Source: Vombatus ursinus
Taxonomy: Eukaryota > Chordata > Mammalia > Diprotodontia > Vombatidae
Length of the DNA stretch: 64,000 bases
Direction of reading: 5' to 3'
Assembly (NCBI RefSeq): GCF_900497805.2
Contig: NW_020954582.1
Span: forward strand, 667,083 to 731,082
Shown: piece by piece, positions 29,691 through 41,756 of the stretch
Position numbering within the stretch: the first letter of the stretch is position 1
Layout: every line of letters begins with the position of its first letter
Program-made: the position numbers and the translations under genes
Notes under the pieces: generated by a model
Databases searched by the model: none
The model's input: the letters and a program-made list of their open reading frames with translations, nothing else
What the model was told of the DNA's origin: nothing

Positions 29691-31040
29691 AACAAACAAC
29701 CCCTCACTGGGAGGAGAACAAATAGCTGGTTGAGAAGCTGTGTGAATACGGGATTGGGATTTCTAATGGTGGGCTTCTTGACCAGAAGTGGAGTGCAACA
29801 AGCACAAATGGATCTGCCTGGAGTCTGCCAAGCCAATGAAATGGTCTTTAAACTGCAAAGAAATAACAAGGGAGAGAGTCACCTATTTGCATCCCCCAAA
29901 CCCAATGCCATAGTGAGTGGTTAAAATGTCGGTCAGAGACATGCTCTAGGAGCCACGTGTGATCCACAGGGAATTGGAGAGCCTAGTCCGGGAAGCAAGT
30001 TGGACCCAGTTGGGATCATTGGAACTGGAATATTGCTCTGAGGGTATCTAGCACCTCCCCACAGATCAAATTAGATTAAAAGAGAGTGAATAACATTGCA
30101 CAGTAAGAGAGGGAGATATAAGGGCAAATCTGGGAGGCAGCATTTGGGGCCTGCTCTCCCTCTTCATCAGTGGAAGAGAAAAAAAGAACATCTGAGTGCG
30201 GGTGGACCACCTGGAGAGGAGACAACGAATGTAGAGTTTGGGAAACGGATGATAAATATGGCCCAGGCCTGACGTGGTGATGGAGAAGAGTTTTGGTCGT
30301 CGAGACATCTATTGACGTCTGCCAAAAGCAGAGCAACTTCGAATAATTAATTATCTTCTGAGAAGGGAGGAATCAACAAGGGAAGCTGCTCTTCCAGACC
30401 AGACTCTCACCACTAAGGAGGAACAGTTTGCTGAAGTAGAAATGGGACCTGTGGTGGGCAGCAACCATTCATTTTCAGAATTTGTGAAAGACAGTAAGAG
30501 AAAAGCTGCATATACCCTTGTACAGACCCTAGATTTTTGGAGAACAGGGAGGTCAAAGCGTTCAGGGAAAGGGAGGTAGGATTTCATGACCTACAACCTG
30601 AACCCTGACTCTACAAACGAGAAGCCCAAGAGGGATGAGAAGTTCCAAGAAAAAGATTTTGAAGAGAGAAAGAGAAGCATTTCTCATGATTAGGAATTGT
30701 CGTCATGAGATCATGGCGATGTCAATGGAGCTCATTAACCAGCTTACGCTCTAAAGAAGACCGTAACAGAAGATAAGCGCAACGTTCAAAGACAGATCAT
30801 TGAGCAACAGACTAGAAAACTTCGATTTGGCATAAGCCCATGACTAAATTGTGAATCCGGATCAATTGACTCCAGTTCAAAATTCAGCCAGCGGTACTGT
30901 TCTCTACCCTACACTCTCCATTATAAGCATTTTGGGCTCAGGTTTGGGATTGTCATCGGTGTAGAGATGTCCCTCCCCCCAGTACTCACACACCAATCAG
31001 ATGGATGTAGGATAGCGTTTATCTGTAATTTAGAGTTCTA
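29691..31040 (+). other. Unassigned stretch with a coding-like frame at 30260-30580
   Basis: No known repeat is evident. In one plus frame the stretch reads SFGRRDIY, then RLPKAEQLRIINYLLRREES and SEFVKDSKRKAAYTLVQTLD, a protein-like composition, followed by more charged sequence to about 30700. I do not recognise the family. A decayed retrocopy is the simplest reading; low certainty. Confidence 0.3.
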
Positions 31041-31160
31041 GAATCCTAGTTCTAGAGCCAGAAGGAACCCTAGAGGTCATATAATCTGAAGCCCTTTGTT
31101 TTTACACTTGAAGAAACTGAGGGCCCCAAAGATGGACTTGCTCAGAATCTCAGTGAATGG
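31040..31160 (+). repeat. MIR-like fragment
   Basis: AGCCAGAAGGAACCCTAGAGGTCATATAATC..ACACTTGAAGAAACTGAGGG is typical of ancient MIR/MIR-like SINE relics. Confidence 0.7.
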
Positions 31161-31689
31161 CAGCACCCCTCCCCCCCACCCCGAACCTTCTGGGCTCTTT
31201 CTACATCTTCCTCATTCTGGTTTCTCTTGTTTGTTCCACGGCCCGTCTTGATGACCTCTTGCTATTTGTTACTGTGAAATCCCTTGCCACGGCAGGCATG
31301 CATGGCAGACAGCCCCAACTGCACAATGTCTACATGAGCCACTGGAGATCAATCAGGTTTCACCCCCTACAGATGCATGGACCACGGGCTCAGCTGGGCA
31401 TTCCCAGCTTACTCAGCATTTTTTCTGCCTTCCCTGGGTCTCCACCATCCTTTAGAGCAGAATGACCATCACCCACTGCACCCTGCAGGCAGGAAGCTCA
31501 TATCTTCCCTTGCACCCAGCTATAGAAGCCTGTGGTCGTCATTCAACCCCATTGCTGCCTTCATCCCCAGCCTCAGTTCTTATAGCATCTCCCCCACTAG
31601 AGGATCCATGAAGGGTCCTGAATGCCAGACTTAGCAGTTTGTGTTTGATCTTGTAGGCAGATTGGAAACCTGGTTGTGTCCTGTATGTA

Positions 31690-31825
31690 CCCATCAATGT
31701 AAATGTTGCCTTCCCCATTTGAATGGAAGTTCACTGAAGGCAGGAGCTTCTTCTGGGCCATTCTTTGTCTCTCCAGCCCTTGGCACAGTGCCTGGCACAT
31801 AGCAAGGGTTTAATGAAATCATATA
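31690..31825 (+). repeat. L2 3' end
   Basis: TGGAAGTTCACTGAAGGCAGGAG..CCTTGGCACAGTGCCTGGCA..AAGGGTTTAATGAAAT matches the L2 3' UTR terminus on the plus strand. Confidence 0.8.
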
Positions 31826-31832
31826 GATTGGT

Positions 31833-32822
31833 TGCTTTTTTAAAATAATATTTATTTTTTCCAATTACGTGTAAAGACAATTTTTTAACGTTCATTTAAG
31901 AAAAATGCTGAGTTCCAAATTTTTTCCCTCCCTCCTTCCCCAGCCCCCTCCCTAAAACAGTAATTTCATATAGGTTATTTATGTGCAGTCATGTAAAACA
32001 TATTTCCATATTAGTCACATTGTGAAGGTAGAAACAGACCAAACGGAAAAAAAATACATAAAAAAGAAAGTGAAAATAGTATGCTTCTATCTGTATTCAG
32101 ACTTCATCAGTTCTTTCTCTGAAAGTAGATAGCATTTTTCATCACGAGTCCTTTGGAATTGTCTTGGATCATTGTATTGCTGAGAAGAGCTAAGTCTATC
32201 AAAGTCAGTCAACACACAGCGTGGCTTTTACTGTGTACAACATTCTCTTGGTTTTGCTCACTTCACTCAGCATCAATTCATGTAAGTCCAGGTTTTTCTG
32301 AAGTCTGCCTGCTCATCATTTCTTATAGCACTATAGTATTCCATTACATTCATATAAGCCATTACCCAGTTGATGAGCATCCCCACAATTTCCAGTTGTT
32401 TCTCACCAGGAAGAGAGCTGCTATAAATATTTTTGCACATGTGGGTCCTTTTCTAGTTTTTGTGATCTCTTTGGGATACAGATCTACAAGTGGTATTTCT
32501 GGGTCAAAGGGTATGCACAATTCTATAGCCCTTTGGGCATAGTTCCAAATTGCTCTTCAAAATGATTGGATCAGTTCACAATTCCACCAACAATGTATTA
32601 GTGTTCCAATTTTCCCACATCTTCTCCAACATTTATCATTGTCCTGTTTTGTCATGTTGGCCAGTCTGATAGGTGTGACGTGGTACCTCAGAGTTGTTTT
32701 GATTTGGATTTCTCTAATCAACAGTGATTTAGAGCATTTTTTCATATGACTATAGATAGCTTTAATTTCTTCATCTGAAAATTGCCTGTTCATATCCTTT
32801 GACCATTTATCATTTGGGGAAT
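31833..32822 (-). mobile_element. 5'-truncated L1, minus strand
   Basis: Left end is the A-rich 3' tail read as T; 31850-32130 is the 3' UTR; 32250-32800 encodes the ORF2 C-terminus on the minus strand (QFSDEEIKAIYSHMKKC, then SLLIREIQIKTTLRYHVTPI). It is broken between these blocks. No clear target duplication seen. Confidence 0.92.
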
Positions 32823-33400
32823 GGGACCTATGATTTCACCAGTGTAGAAGGCTCCAGATGAAGGGCTTTCTGTGCCAAAGCCAGCAAGCCACTGGCTGCT
32901 GCGCTGTCTGGGCCCGGAGGGTAACCGAAGTGACTTCCTCAGGGACATGCACAGGCAGGATTGTTTGTGGCCAGTGAGACTTGAAACCAGGTCATCCTGA
33001 CTCCAAGGCTGGTCCTCTCTCCACGAGTCCAGGCTGCCTTGGGCCGAATTCATGATTGCTTGTAAAATAATGTAGAAACAAACATACTGAGTGTAGATCT
33101 AAAGTAGGAACTTTTTGGCCACCCAAATAAGAGTGAAGCTGTGCAAATAATAATAAAAACCGGCTGCCTTATGTTTGTAGGTTCTCAAGGATCTGCGGAC
33201 AAAAGTGTCTTCTATACTGATTTGAAAGGAATTGAAGATTAGTGTTTAGCAGGGAGTAGGTGCTTTTTCCACCTAGTCTCTGCCACCCTCCATATCAGGA
33301 GTACATCACCAAGAAAGCTCTAAGCAGGTGCAGGTTAGAAGCCAAATGTTTCTGAGATTCTGTAGCCAAGGGGCAATTCCTTTCATTCAGTCGCCACAGT
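32823..33400. other. Intergenic, no assigned feature
   Basis: 32900-33060 resembles a minus-strand MIR-like tail (CTTGAAACCAGGTCATCCTG); the remainder is unassigned. Confidence 0.45.
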
Positions 33401-33404
33401 CATG

Positions 33405-33612
33405 ATCTGACCATGGCACCCCCTTAACTCAATAAACGTGAGCATTGCCCCAGGAGCAAATACCAAAGGCACTGTTTGGGGTTCAGAGACCTCCCTAACC
33501 CAGGTCCCTCCTCCCTTTCCAGTCTTCTCACACCTCTCTCTTCACCACAGACTCTGATCCAGGGCCCTGGCCTCCAGGCTGTTCCACAAACAAGACCCTC
33601 TCTGTTGTCTCC
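33405..33612 (+). repeat. L2 ORF2-end fragment
   Basis: ACCCCCTTAACTCAATAAACG, TTTCCAGTCTTCTCACACCT and CTCCAGGCTGTTCCACAAAC match the same order of blocks seen in the better L2 copy at 34592-35152. Confidence 0.75.
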
Positions 33613-34590
33613 TAAAGTCTGAAGAACGAGAGGATGGCTGCTCTTAGGCCCTCCTCAGGCCTCCCTAGGCCCCGGGGTGGGAGGGGCAGTCCCAAGCTAC
33701 CCTTATGAGCTGGAGAGCATGATGTCAAGGACACAGAGGGATTTGTCATGGCATTGATTTGGTTGTGCCTTCCAACAAGGCAGCCTGCCTGGGCCTGTGT
33801 GTTCTGTGTGACTCCTGCCCAGACCATGGTTTGCTACAGGAGAGTCACTTGATGGACTAGAGGCCTGGCTCCATCTTTCCCTCACTTTGCAAGGTGCCGT
33901 CCTTCCATCTTACTCTGAGACCAAGCGCTCTTCTCTTCCTGTCAAACCTTTCTTGATGAAATCCTTTGCTCCTTCTTCTTTGGAGTTCATCTCTGCATTC
34001 ACATCATCATCATCACCTCCTTCTTCTAACACATATCATAGTACTGGCAACAACTGATCTGGCTATATGAATATATGTATCTGACTCAGTTAAACTTCTA
34101 CCTCTCTGTTAAAATAGATTTCATTTTTAGGCATAATTTGGTGCTCACCATGTGCAGGACTTGACAGGAAGCTTCTATCTACTCTTTCTTTGGCTTCTCA
34201 CTTCTCAGCTCACCTGTCCCCTTAGATTTCTCACCTCAAGCTCCAGTCTTCTTGCTCTCTGGGCTTCCTTTATGAGTCATTCACACCTGACCTGGCACCC
34301 TCCTTCTCCCTGAAGTGGTCTCTTCAACCCTGGACTTTTCCTTTGGTCCCAGTTCTCAGATTATGTTCTACGCATCTTTCTTATTGAATGTAAACTTGGC
34401 CGCCCTTTTACTTCCCTCTCTCATCTGCCCCCCCCTTCCCTTGAACCATCTCATCTTTATTTCTAGTCATGGACAAGGAAGGAATTTGTTTTGCTTTATT
34501 ATGGATATTTGTGAGAAGGTTTTTCTTTTTCTTCCCTTTTTTCTTTTGTAGCATAAAATCCTGGCCCATTCTCCCAGAGCCAGGCTTCCG
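33613..34590. other. Intergenic, no assigned feature
   Basis: Unique-looking sequence. No exon, RNA gene or clear repeat supported. Confidence 0.5.
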
Positions 34591-34591
34591 T

Positions 34592-35152
34592 CACATCAGC
34601 TTGGTCTGTGAAGGCTCAAAACTTAGTTTGGTTCCAACATAGCACCCATTCAATAAACTCCAGAGGCTCCCTATGGCCTCCAGGAGCAGATACAAAATGC
34701 TTTGTTTGGCATTCCAAGCCCTTGGTAACCCAGCCCCTCCTACCTTCCAGTCTTCTTACTCCACACTCCTCAGTACCTACTCTTTGATTCAGTGGTGCTG
34801 ATCTCCTCTCTCAGCTCTGGGCATTGTCTCTGGCTGTCTTCCATGCCTCCACACTCTCCCTCCCGCTCTGACCACTGACCTCCCTGGCTTCCTTAAGATC
34901 CACCTAAAATGCCCCCTCCTACAGGAAGTCTTCCCCAAGCCCTCTTAGTCCCAGTGTCTTCCCTCTGCTAATTATGTCCTATTTATCCTGCACAGAGCTT
35001 GTTTGCACACATTTGCTTGCACGTTGTCTCACCTGTTAGATTGTAAGTTCCTTGAAGGCAGGGACTGTCTTTTGTCTCTTTTCAAATCCCTGACACTTAG
35101 CACAATCCTTGGCACATAGTAGGTGCTTAATAAAGGTTATTGATTGATTGAA
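34592..35152 (+). mobile_element. L2 LINE, ORF2 end and 3' UTR with terminal repeat
   Basis: Reads in order CAATAAACTCCAGAGGCTCC, AGTCTTCTTACTCCACACTC, TCCTACAGGAAGTCTTCCCC, TTGAAGGCAGGGACTGTC and TAGTAGGTGCTTAATAAAGG, ending TTGATTGATTG. The short terminal repeat instead of poly(A) is typical of the CR1/L2 clade. 5'-truncated. Confidence 0.88.
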
Positions 35153-35584
35153 ATGAAACAATGACCCAAAGAAAGGTCCCCCACTCACTTCCTTGGCCAG
35201 CTTTCCCTCAGTTGTCCCTAGCTGTGAAGACAGCTGTGAGAGACTCTACCATATTACCCCATATATATTTTGCATGTACATACTCACATATGTAAATCAG
35301 GTAAGAGACACTCTCACATAAGTTCTGTAGGTTTGCTGGTGATCCATACCTGGGCACAAGACTTTCCCATGTAACAAATATATTTGACCCGCCTCATCCG
35401 CTTATCCCACAGGACTCCAGCCTTTCCTCTCTCCAGCAGAGACCCCTTTCTATATCTAGCTCTGGGAACAGCAATCACATAAACACTCCCATTTCTACAA
35501 AGGATTTGACTGCACTTTCCATCCCTGTGACTTCCCTGTCCAAAACATCCCTCCTTGGTCGCCACCCTCTCATGTATTCTGTCT

Positions 35585-35835
35585 TCCCCTATTGGGATGG
35601 AAACTCCTGGAGGGCAGGGACTGTCCTGATTTTTGTGTTTGTTCTCTCCAGTGCTCATCATGCCTAGCACATAGTAAACTCTTACTAAATGTCTGTGCCT
35701 TCATTTATGGATACTGTCTCCTTAAATAGAATGGAAGCTCCTGGAGGACAGGGACCATTTCTTTTGCACTTATGTATCCCCCAGTGCCTAACACAGGGCC
35801 TGAAGCATTGTAGGTGCTTCATAAATAAATGATAC
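35585..35835 (+). repeat. Two L2 3' ends in tandem
   Basis: 35585-35700 (GGAGGGCAGGGACTGTCCTG..GCACATAGTAAACTCTTAC) and 35715-35835 (GGAGGACAGGGACCATTTC..GTAGGTGCTTCATAAATAAAT) are two separate diverged L2 3' termini. Confidence 0.8.
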
Positions 35836-36092
35836 CACACTGTCTCTCTTAGACTGCCATTTTTTATTTGTTACTCTTCTGATGCTACAAAATAGGAAAT
35901 ATGGGTACTCATTCAGTGTTCTATTTTTGCTCATCTCTAGAATTTTCAACCACTTTGCTGGCATTTTGTCCAGGCTGTAGATTGAGGACACATCTAAAAT
36001 GAAGACTGGATTCAAGCCACTTAGAGTAAAAGATAGAATCAGGGATTAGTCAGTGGGTCAGTAAGCATTTTTAAGTGTTTACTCTGTGTCAG

Positions 36093-36352
36093 ACTTGGGC
36101 AGCTATGTGGTGCAGTGGATAGAATGTTGGGCCTGGAGTTAGGAAGACTCATCTGTTTGGGTTCAAATCCAGCCTCAGACACTTCCTAGCTGTGTGACCC
36201 CGGGCAAGTCACTTCTTGTTTTACCTCAGTTTCCTCACCTATAAAATGAGTTGGAGAAGGAAATGGCAAACCACTCCAGTGTCTTTGTCAGGAAAACCCC
36301 CAGTGAGGTCACAGGGAGTCAGACACGACTGAAAATGACTGAATAACAAAAA
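36093..36352 (+). mobile_element. Long tRNA-derived marsupial SINE inserted in L2
   Basis: Head GGGCAGCTATGTGGTGCAGTGG, B box GGGTTCAAATCC, then GAGAAGGAAATGGCAAACCA, AGTGTCTTTGTCAGGAAAAC and AGTCAGACACGACTGAAAAT. TGTGTCAG at 36085-36092 recurs at 36353-36360 as the target duplication. The body is longer than the other SINEs in the window. Confidence 0.93.
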
Positions 36353-37129
36353 TGTGTCAGTCATTGTGATAAAAGAGAAAAGGAAAGCCAGAAAAATGGT
36401 TCCTGCCTTCAGTGTTGCTGAGGGGTAGGGGAAGCGAGGACCAGGAAAGGCATTCTGCAGGTGGGATTGGATCTGAGTTTGAAGGGAGCAAGATAAACTC
36501 AGAGGTGGAAGGGAGAAGGGAGAGGATTCTAGGCCTGGGGCCAGCCAGGGCAAAAGGCAGCATTGTGGGGAGATGGAGTGTCAGGGGAGAGGGACGTCAA
36601 ATTGGCATGACTAGATCAAAAGATGCCTAGAGTTGCCAGAGCGGAATCAAATCTAAGAAGCCTAGAAAAGGAAGAGGGGCTTTACATTTGACCCTGGAGG
36701 TAACCAGGGCCACTAGAATTTGTTGAGTAGGGGGAGTGATGTGGCTGCCTCTACTCTTGAAGAATCATTTTGGTAGCAGAATGGAGGATTGATTGGAGTG
36801 GGGAGAGCCGAGGCAGGAAGGCCAATGAAAGGTCTCTTACAATGATCCTGGTGAGAATTGCTGCGTGGTTGTGGAAGTGGAGAAAAGGGCCATATTACAG
36901 GGGCTTCTGGGGAGACAGAAGAGACAAGACTTGGCAGTGGGACTATGAGACATGTTGAGTGAGAATGAGGAGTCAAGGATAATGAAGAATGAGCTTATGT
37001 GTGCCCTCCTCAGGGCTGGGGAAGTTGGGGAAAGGGTAGGGTTTGAGGGAAAAGATAACAAGTTATGTTTTGGATATGCAGACTTTGAGATGCAGATGGA
37101 AGGTGGTTCTAGAATGTCATCAGGGGCTT

Positions 37130-37880
37130 GCCTGACATCCCCAGATCCTGACGTTGAGGTGCCCTCCTCCCCTAACCACCTGGGTGGGTGCAGCATTCTC
37201 TGAATTGCTGCAATGTTCTCCTCCTGGTTCAGGCTCTTTGCTGCTGCATCCAGAGGGTGAGGATCCCTGTTTTCCTACAGCATGGGCCCTATGAACTGAA
37301 CTGGGGACAGGGGAAGGACTTTCTTCCCCTGTTTTCCTTCTCTTTTACTCCACTCCAAGAGAGGGACCTGGGCACGTTGGTTTCTGTTCTGTCATTTGTC
37401 CTTCAAATACCAGTTTCAGGTGCCAGGGGTGATCCTCACCAGACCCACCAGACCTGGGAGTTTGAGCAATGGTGACCTTGCAGCCAGGATTCCAGGAAGG
37501 ATGTTGAGACTGGCCAGCTCAGCAAGGAAGCCCTGAGAAGCCAGGTGCCTGGAACTCAAGCCTAAAGGTGGTCTGAACTGGGAACTGGGACCATATAGGA
37601 ACTGAGGCACACTATGAACTTAATCCTCCTTCCTCCTCCAGAGACTAAGGCAGTGTAAGGGGGAGGAGGATTCTGCTTCCCTTGTGTTGGGGACTCAGTT
37701 GATATCTTTGTGATTATGTCTTTTGAAATAAATATTTCTTTGTAAAAGCTAGCATGATTATTATTGGTTAAAAGGATTTGGGAAAAATTTATAAAAAAGG
37801 AATTGGGGCACAGGGACCACCCCCTACACTTGAGAAGCACCGTCCCTGGGGGCTGCAGCCATTGGCAGAGGCCCTAGACA
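37130..37880 (+). mobile_element. LTR-like fossil fragment (solo-LTR candidate)
   Basis: Sequence that breaks the L2 and ends near AAATAAATATTTCTTTGTAAA, an LTR-like poly(A) context. Roughly 150 bases at its right end (about 37735-37880) resemble a second stretch at about 38712-38840 in the same orientation. Family unknown; old and degraded. The LTR assignment is inference. Confidence 0.3.
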
Positions 37881-38689
37881 TCCTTGAATCCCTATGGGGA
37901 GAGCCAGAGAGGCCTGGGGGATGTGGGGAAATGTAACCTGCCTGAACTGCCAGGTATTGTGGGCCAGGGTAGTCAGTATTACAGGGACTGTAGCTCAGAA
38001 GAGAGACACGCAGCTGCACAGAGATGTCATAGTGGCAATGAGAGAACAGAGGTGAGAGAGAAGATGGCCCAGGACAGAACCTTGGTGGACACCACGGTTC
38101 GTCAGTGTGATGTGGAAGAATAAGCGGAGGAGGAACTATCAGATGGATAAACAGAGACCCGGGGGGGACAGTTCCAGGACAGCCCCAAGAGAAGGCAGCA
38201 TTCGTGAGGAGAGGCGTCAAATAATGCAGAGAGGACCTTTCTGCATCCAGATTGACATGGCAGTCCCTGGCCCTTCCAAGATCCCTGTGTTTGATCTTTG
38301 CAGAAAGAAAGCAAAAGTGGAAAAAAGAAAAAGAAAACCCTCGTAGCAAATGTGCATAGTCAAGTGTAATGGGGCTTTGAGACCTGCCCAGAACGCTGAG
38401 GATGGAAGCCTTCACAGTGACTCTGAGAAGTGGGCTTGGCACCCTGGTCTTTCTCTTTTCAGTTCTAGATGCAGTCAGTGGGGTTCTGGGTCTGGGAGCC
38501 TGAGCCGAGGAGGCTCTAGAGCCAGGATGCTCAGATGCTGCTGTCGGCTGGGCAGAAAAGTCCAGAGAGGTTAGGGTGTCAGCACACGAGCCCAGGGGCT
38601 TTGGGTGAGGCTTCACCTTCTCTCCCCAGAGACAAGAGGCAGAAGGGGGATTGTACCCCCAGAAGCGGGGGAATGTTTGTGTGCTTGTT

Positions 38690-38990
38690 CTCGTGGTACA
38701 TCAGAAGGAAATCTTCCTGTGTAAAAGACAATCTGATAACTAAATGGTTAAGTGCAACTGGGGTGCTTGGACCCCTAAAATGGAAGGAATGTTTGGGGGC
38801 TTAAGCCAGTGGCAGAAGCTCGACAGGCCCCAAGCCCCTTAAGGACACTGGAGAATCCTGGGGGAGGGGGGAGGGAACAGCAGGCTCTCAGGAGCCAGGT
38901 CGGTCAGTGACACAAGCAACACAAATTTCTATATTGGCCAAATTAAAAAACACATGTCCCATTCTGCATGCCTTTCTTAAGGAGTGCTAT
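38690..38990. repeat. Second LTR-like stretch next to an old L1 3' fragment
   Basis: 38712-38840 shares the pattern TGTAAAAG..GGTTAA..TGGGG..GGACC with 37735-37880. 38915-38990 (ACACAAATTTCTATATTGGC..AATTAAAAAACACATG) matches the old minus-strand L1 3' UTR seen near 43060. Confidence 0.4.
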
Positions 38991-39329
38991 CTGTGCAGGG
39001 AAAGAGACCGTGGGTCAATGACTAGCTAGCAGCTATGGCAGGACCAAGGGAGCCATTTTTTTAAAGGGGAGCGGGTACATGAACATTTTGTAGACCCCAG
39101 TAAAGAAGCCAGTAGACAGGGGAGACCCAAGAAAAAGGAGAGGGGTGAGAGTGGGAGCAATCTGGTGGAGAAGATGGTGGGGGGGGGGGGCTGATGAAGT
39201 CAGAACTCCTTTGACTTTAAAGCTCTTTTGATGAGATTTGCAATGTACCAGACAAATACATTCATGCTACCCTCGGTCAAGTGTCCTCCCTTCCTGACTA
39301 GGAGTCTTTCATTCTTATTTTTCAAATTG

Positions 39330-40400
39330 TTGTTCAGAAATCCAAATTCCATTTTCAGACATCATCACAATAACAACCTATTAACATCCCAAATCAAACT
39401 GTCTCTTCTGTTTCTCTTATTTTCAAGGAGAGGAAGATACAACGTGGGCCCTGACAATGTTTGTCTTCTTGCCCTAGACTTCACAATCTTTGGCAATATG
39501 TTTTAGGTGCTTTTTAGCAGTATCATTTATGCCTACATAAATAGCCAGAAGTGGGTAGTAGCCATCTTTTTGGATAAGCCTTAGGTGTCTATCTGTTATG
39601 TCTTGTTGGGATAGGTCTTGTATTCATAGAAAGCACTTAAAAGATTTTTCTTTCATTTGTTCATTCATATCCCAGGAAAACAATGGACTTCGCTAGAGTT
39701 GTTATCAGATCAACAAACAGCTGCCTCAGTATCTCTGAGCAGGGAGTTCCACCACCATTCTTCTTCCTCTGGCCCTGGTGAGATAGTTTCTTGCTTCATG
39801 GTTTCTGCAGCTATAAGGGATCGTTCCTTGGAGGTTAGTAGCTGCTTTGTATTCAGAGTAGCTAGCTTGCTCCTCTACAGAGAGAATCTCATACATTGGG
39901 TTATTTTCGTTCCAAGTACACAGCACTCTTTTTCCTTCCCTTCCTCGTCTGTGTGACATCTTTCTTCTCTCCTGCCTTTTGACAAGTATCAAACCTCCCC
40001 CCGTCTTCATACCCTTTGCCTTCCCCCACATCGGGACCCTCTACTTCGGGTCCCTTGCAGGAAGTAGTGGGAGAAGCTTCCTCCAGCTTCATCACCTTCT
40101 GCTCTGGGAGGGAAACCCGTCTGCACTAAGCGCTTGGAAAGTCATCACTTGGCTGGAGCAGTCAACAAAGACCACATTGTTGAGGTGAATCACTGCGAAA
40201 TGATGCCTGTTCTCCAGTGCTGACTTGGATTCTCAGTCTTGCAATTTCAACTATGTGTAGTTTGCATCTCACCTCTAAGTTCCTCATTATGACTTTTACA
40301 GCCATTTGACACTCCTTAGGAATGTGCCAGCCACACCCAGCTTCCTTCTTAGTCTCAATAGCAACCTTGGAACCAAACCACAAATCCTTTCCCTTTTCAG
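39330..40400 (-). mobile_element. Relic of a CR1/L2-type LINE ORF1 with SGNH esterase domain
   Basis: Read on the minus strand, 39780-39650 gives EVHCFPG and 39580-39500 gives GYYPLLAIYVGINDTAKKHL. This matches the conserved order CCLPGA..GYYPLL..HVGTNDTA of esterase-like ORF1 proteins of CR1-clade LINEs as I remember them. The frame is decayed. The exact family and both ends are uncertain. Confidence 0.5.
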
Positions 40401-41580
40401 ATTAACCTCATATTCACTTCACTAATTTTGTTTTACTTACCAGTTTCTTTAACTTGTCAATTATTTTGTCTGGAGTGAAATTTAACAAAAAGGCAAACCA
40501 AGGCATGCTTCTCCAAGCAGGATAACAGTTTTTTAGTAGAGTGTCATACCAGTTAGTAAAGGGATCAATGGCTACCTCAGGTTCCAGCCAAAGACTAAGA
40601 ATTGGAGATGCAACTCTTTTTCATAATCATAGAACAAAGAATAGCACAGAGTAGGTAAGGAGATTATAGTATTGGTTATAACACTGGCAGTATCATGAGG
40701 GTAAGGGATCATGATTAGTAACATCAAGCAAAGTGGGCTTACATAGCACGTGGGATTAAGGTCACCCTCTCTGTCTCTAGGGAATACTTTTGTGAATTTA
40801 TGAGAGCTGCATCCCGAGGTCATTGGTAGAGAACCAGGGATGTGGGCTCACTGGCGCCCGAGAATGAGATAAGAGCACCTTTTTAATTGGCAAGGATGAG
40901 GCTAAAGATGGGACAAGGTCAGCTATTCCACAGCTCAAGGGCAACACACAAATACCATGAGGTTTCTGAGACTCAATTTATATGGTTATGCCTTGGCAGG
41001 AGAGATTTGCAGGTGGTGTTGCTGCAATAACAATTCTCATAGTGTTTTATGAGAGAGTTGTACCTCTAAAGTCTAGCTCAGAATTTCTCTTTAATTAACA
41101 GTGATTGTGGGAAAGTCTAAACCTTTGGCATCTAACTCTGAGACAAAAAGATTGAACTTTTGGACTCATGAGTTTCTTCATCTGGAGACAGAGAAAAGGC
41201 TTGGGCTTTTTTTTTTTGCATCAAATACAGGACAGAGTTACAAAATCAGTATTTGAATTTCTCAATTTACTTTTTTTAAATTCATATCGTGTTGCCAGTT
41301 ACCTGCCTCCTCCTTTTCCTTTTCCAAGAGTCCTTCAGTTCCTGACCTCTGAGCCCCCTCTGCTCTCACTTACGGAGGCAGGAAATAGAATCTAGCCCTC
41401 CTGTGATTTCTCATGGTTGCAAAATGACCTAATTTGAATTTCCTTTCCTTTATGTTTAAAGGTCTTTCTCCTGGCTGCTTGCAGTTTTTGGTTCATCTTT
41501 GGAGTTATTAAATTTAACTGCTCTGCTCCATACTCGAGTTTTCAGTATCAGATTTTGTCTGGAGGTGATCTCAGGATTCT
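40400..41580. other. AT-rich intergenic stretch, unassigned
   Basis: Probably old LINE sequence by composition, but I cannot align it to a known part. Confidence 0.4.
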
Positions 41581-41596
41581 TTCAATTGTCACTTTA

Positions 41597-41743
41597 AGGG
41601 GCAGCTAGGTGGAGCAGTGGATAGAACTCTGGCCTTGGAGTCAGGAGGACCTGAGTTCAAAAGTGGCCTCAGACATTTGACACTTACTAGCTGTGTGACC
41701 CTGGGCAAGTCACTTAACCCCAACTGCCTAAACTAAAAAATAG
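41597..41743 (+). mobile_element. Short tRNA-derived marsupial SINE with intact target duplication
   Basis: AGGGGCAGCTAGGTGGAGCA head, B box GAGTTCAAAAG, ACCCTGGGCAAGTCACTTAA and A-rich tail. AATTGTCACTTTA flanks it at 41584-41596 and 41744-41756. Confidence 0.95.
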
Positions 41744-41756
41744 AATTGTCACTTTA

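Larger units (their letters stand above)
36045..38270 (-). mobile_element. L2 LINE, minus strand, with nested insertions
   Basis: 36045-36092 and 36353 onward are the reverse complement of the L2 3' end. The match continues through GAGATGGAGTGTCAGGGGAG, TTTGACCCTGGAGGTAACCA and GATTGATTGGAGTGGGGAG to about 37100, and a further related part (AGGACAGAACCTTGGTGGAC) lies at 37885-38270. It is interrupted by a SINE at 36093 and by LTR-like sequence near 37130-37880. Confidence 0.7.
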
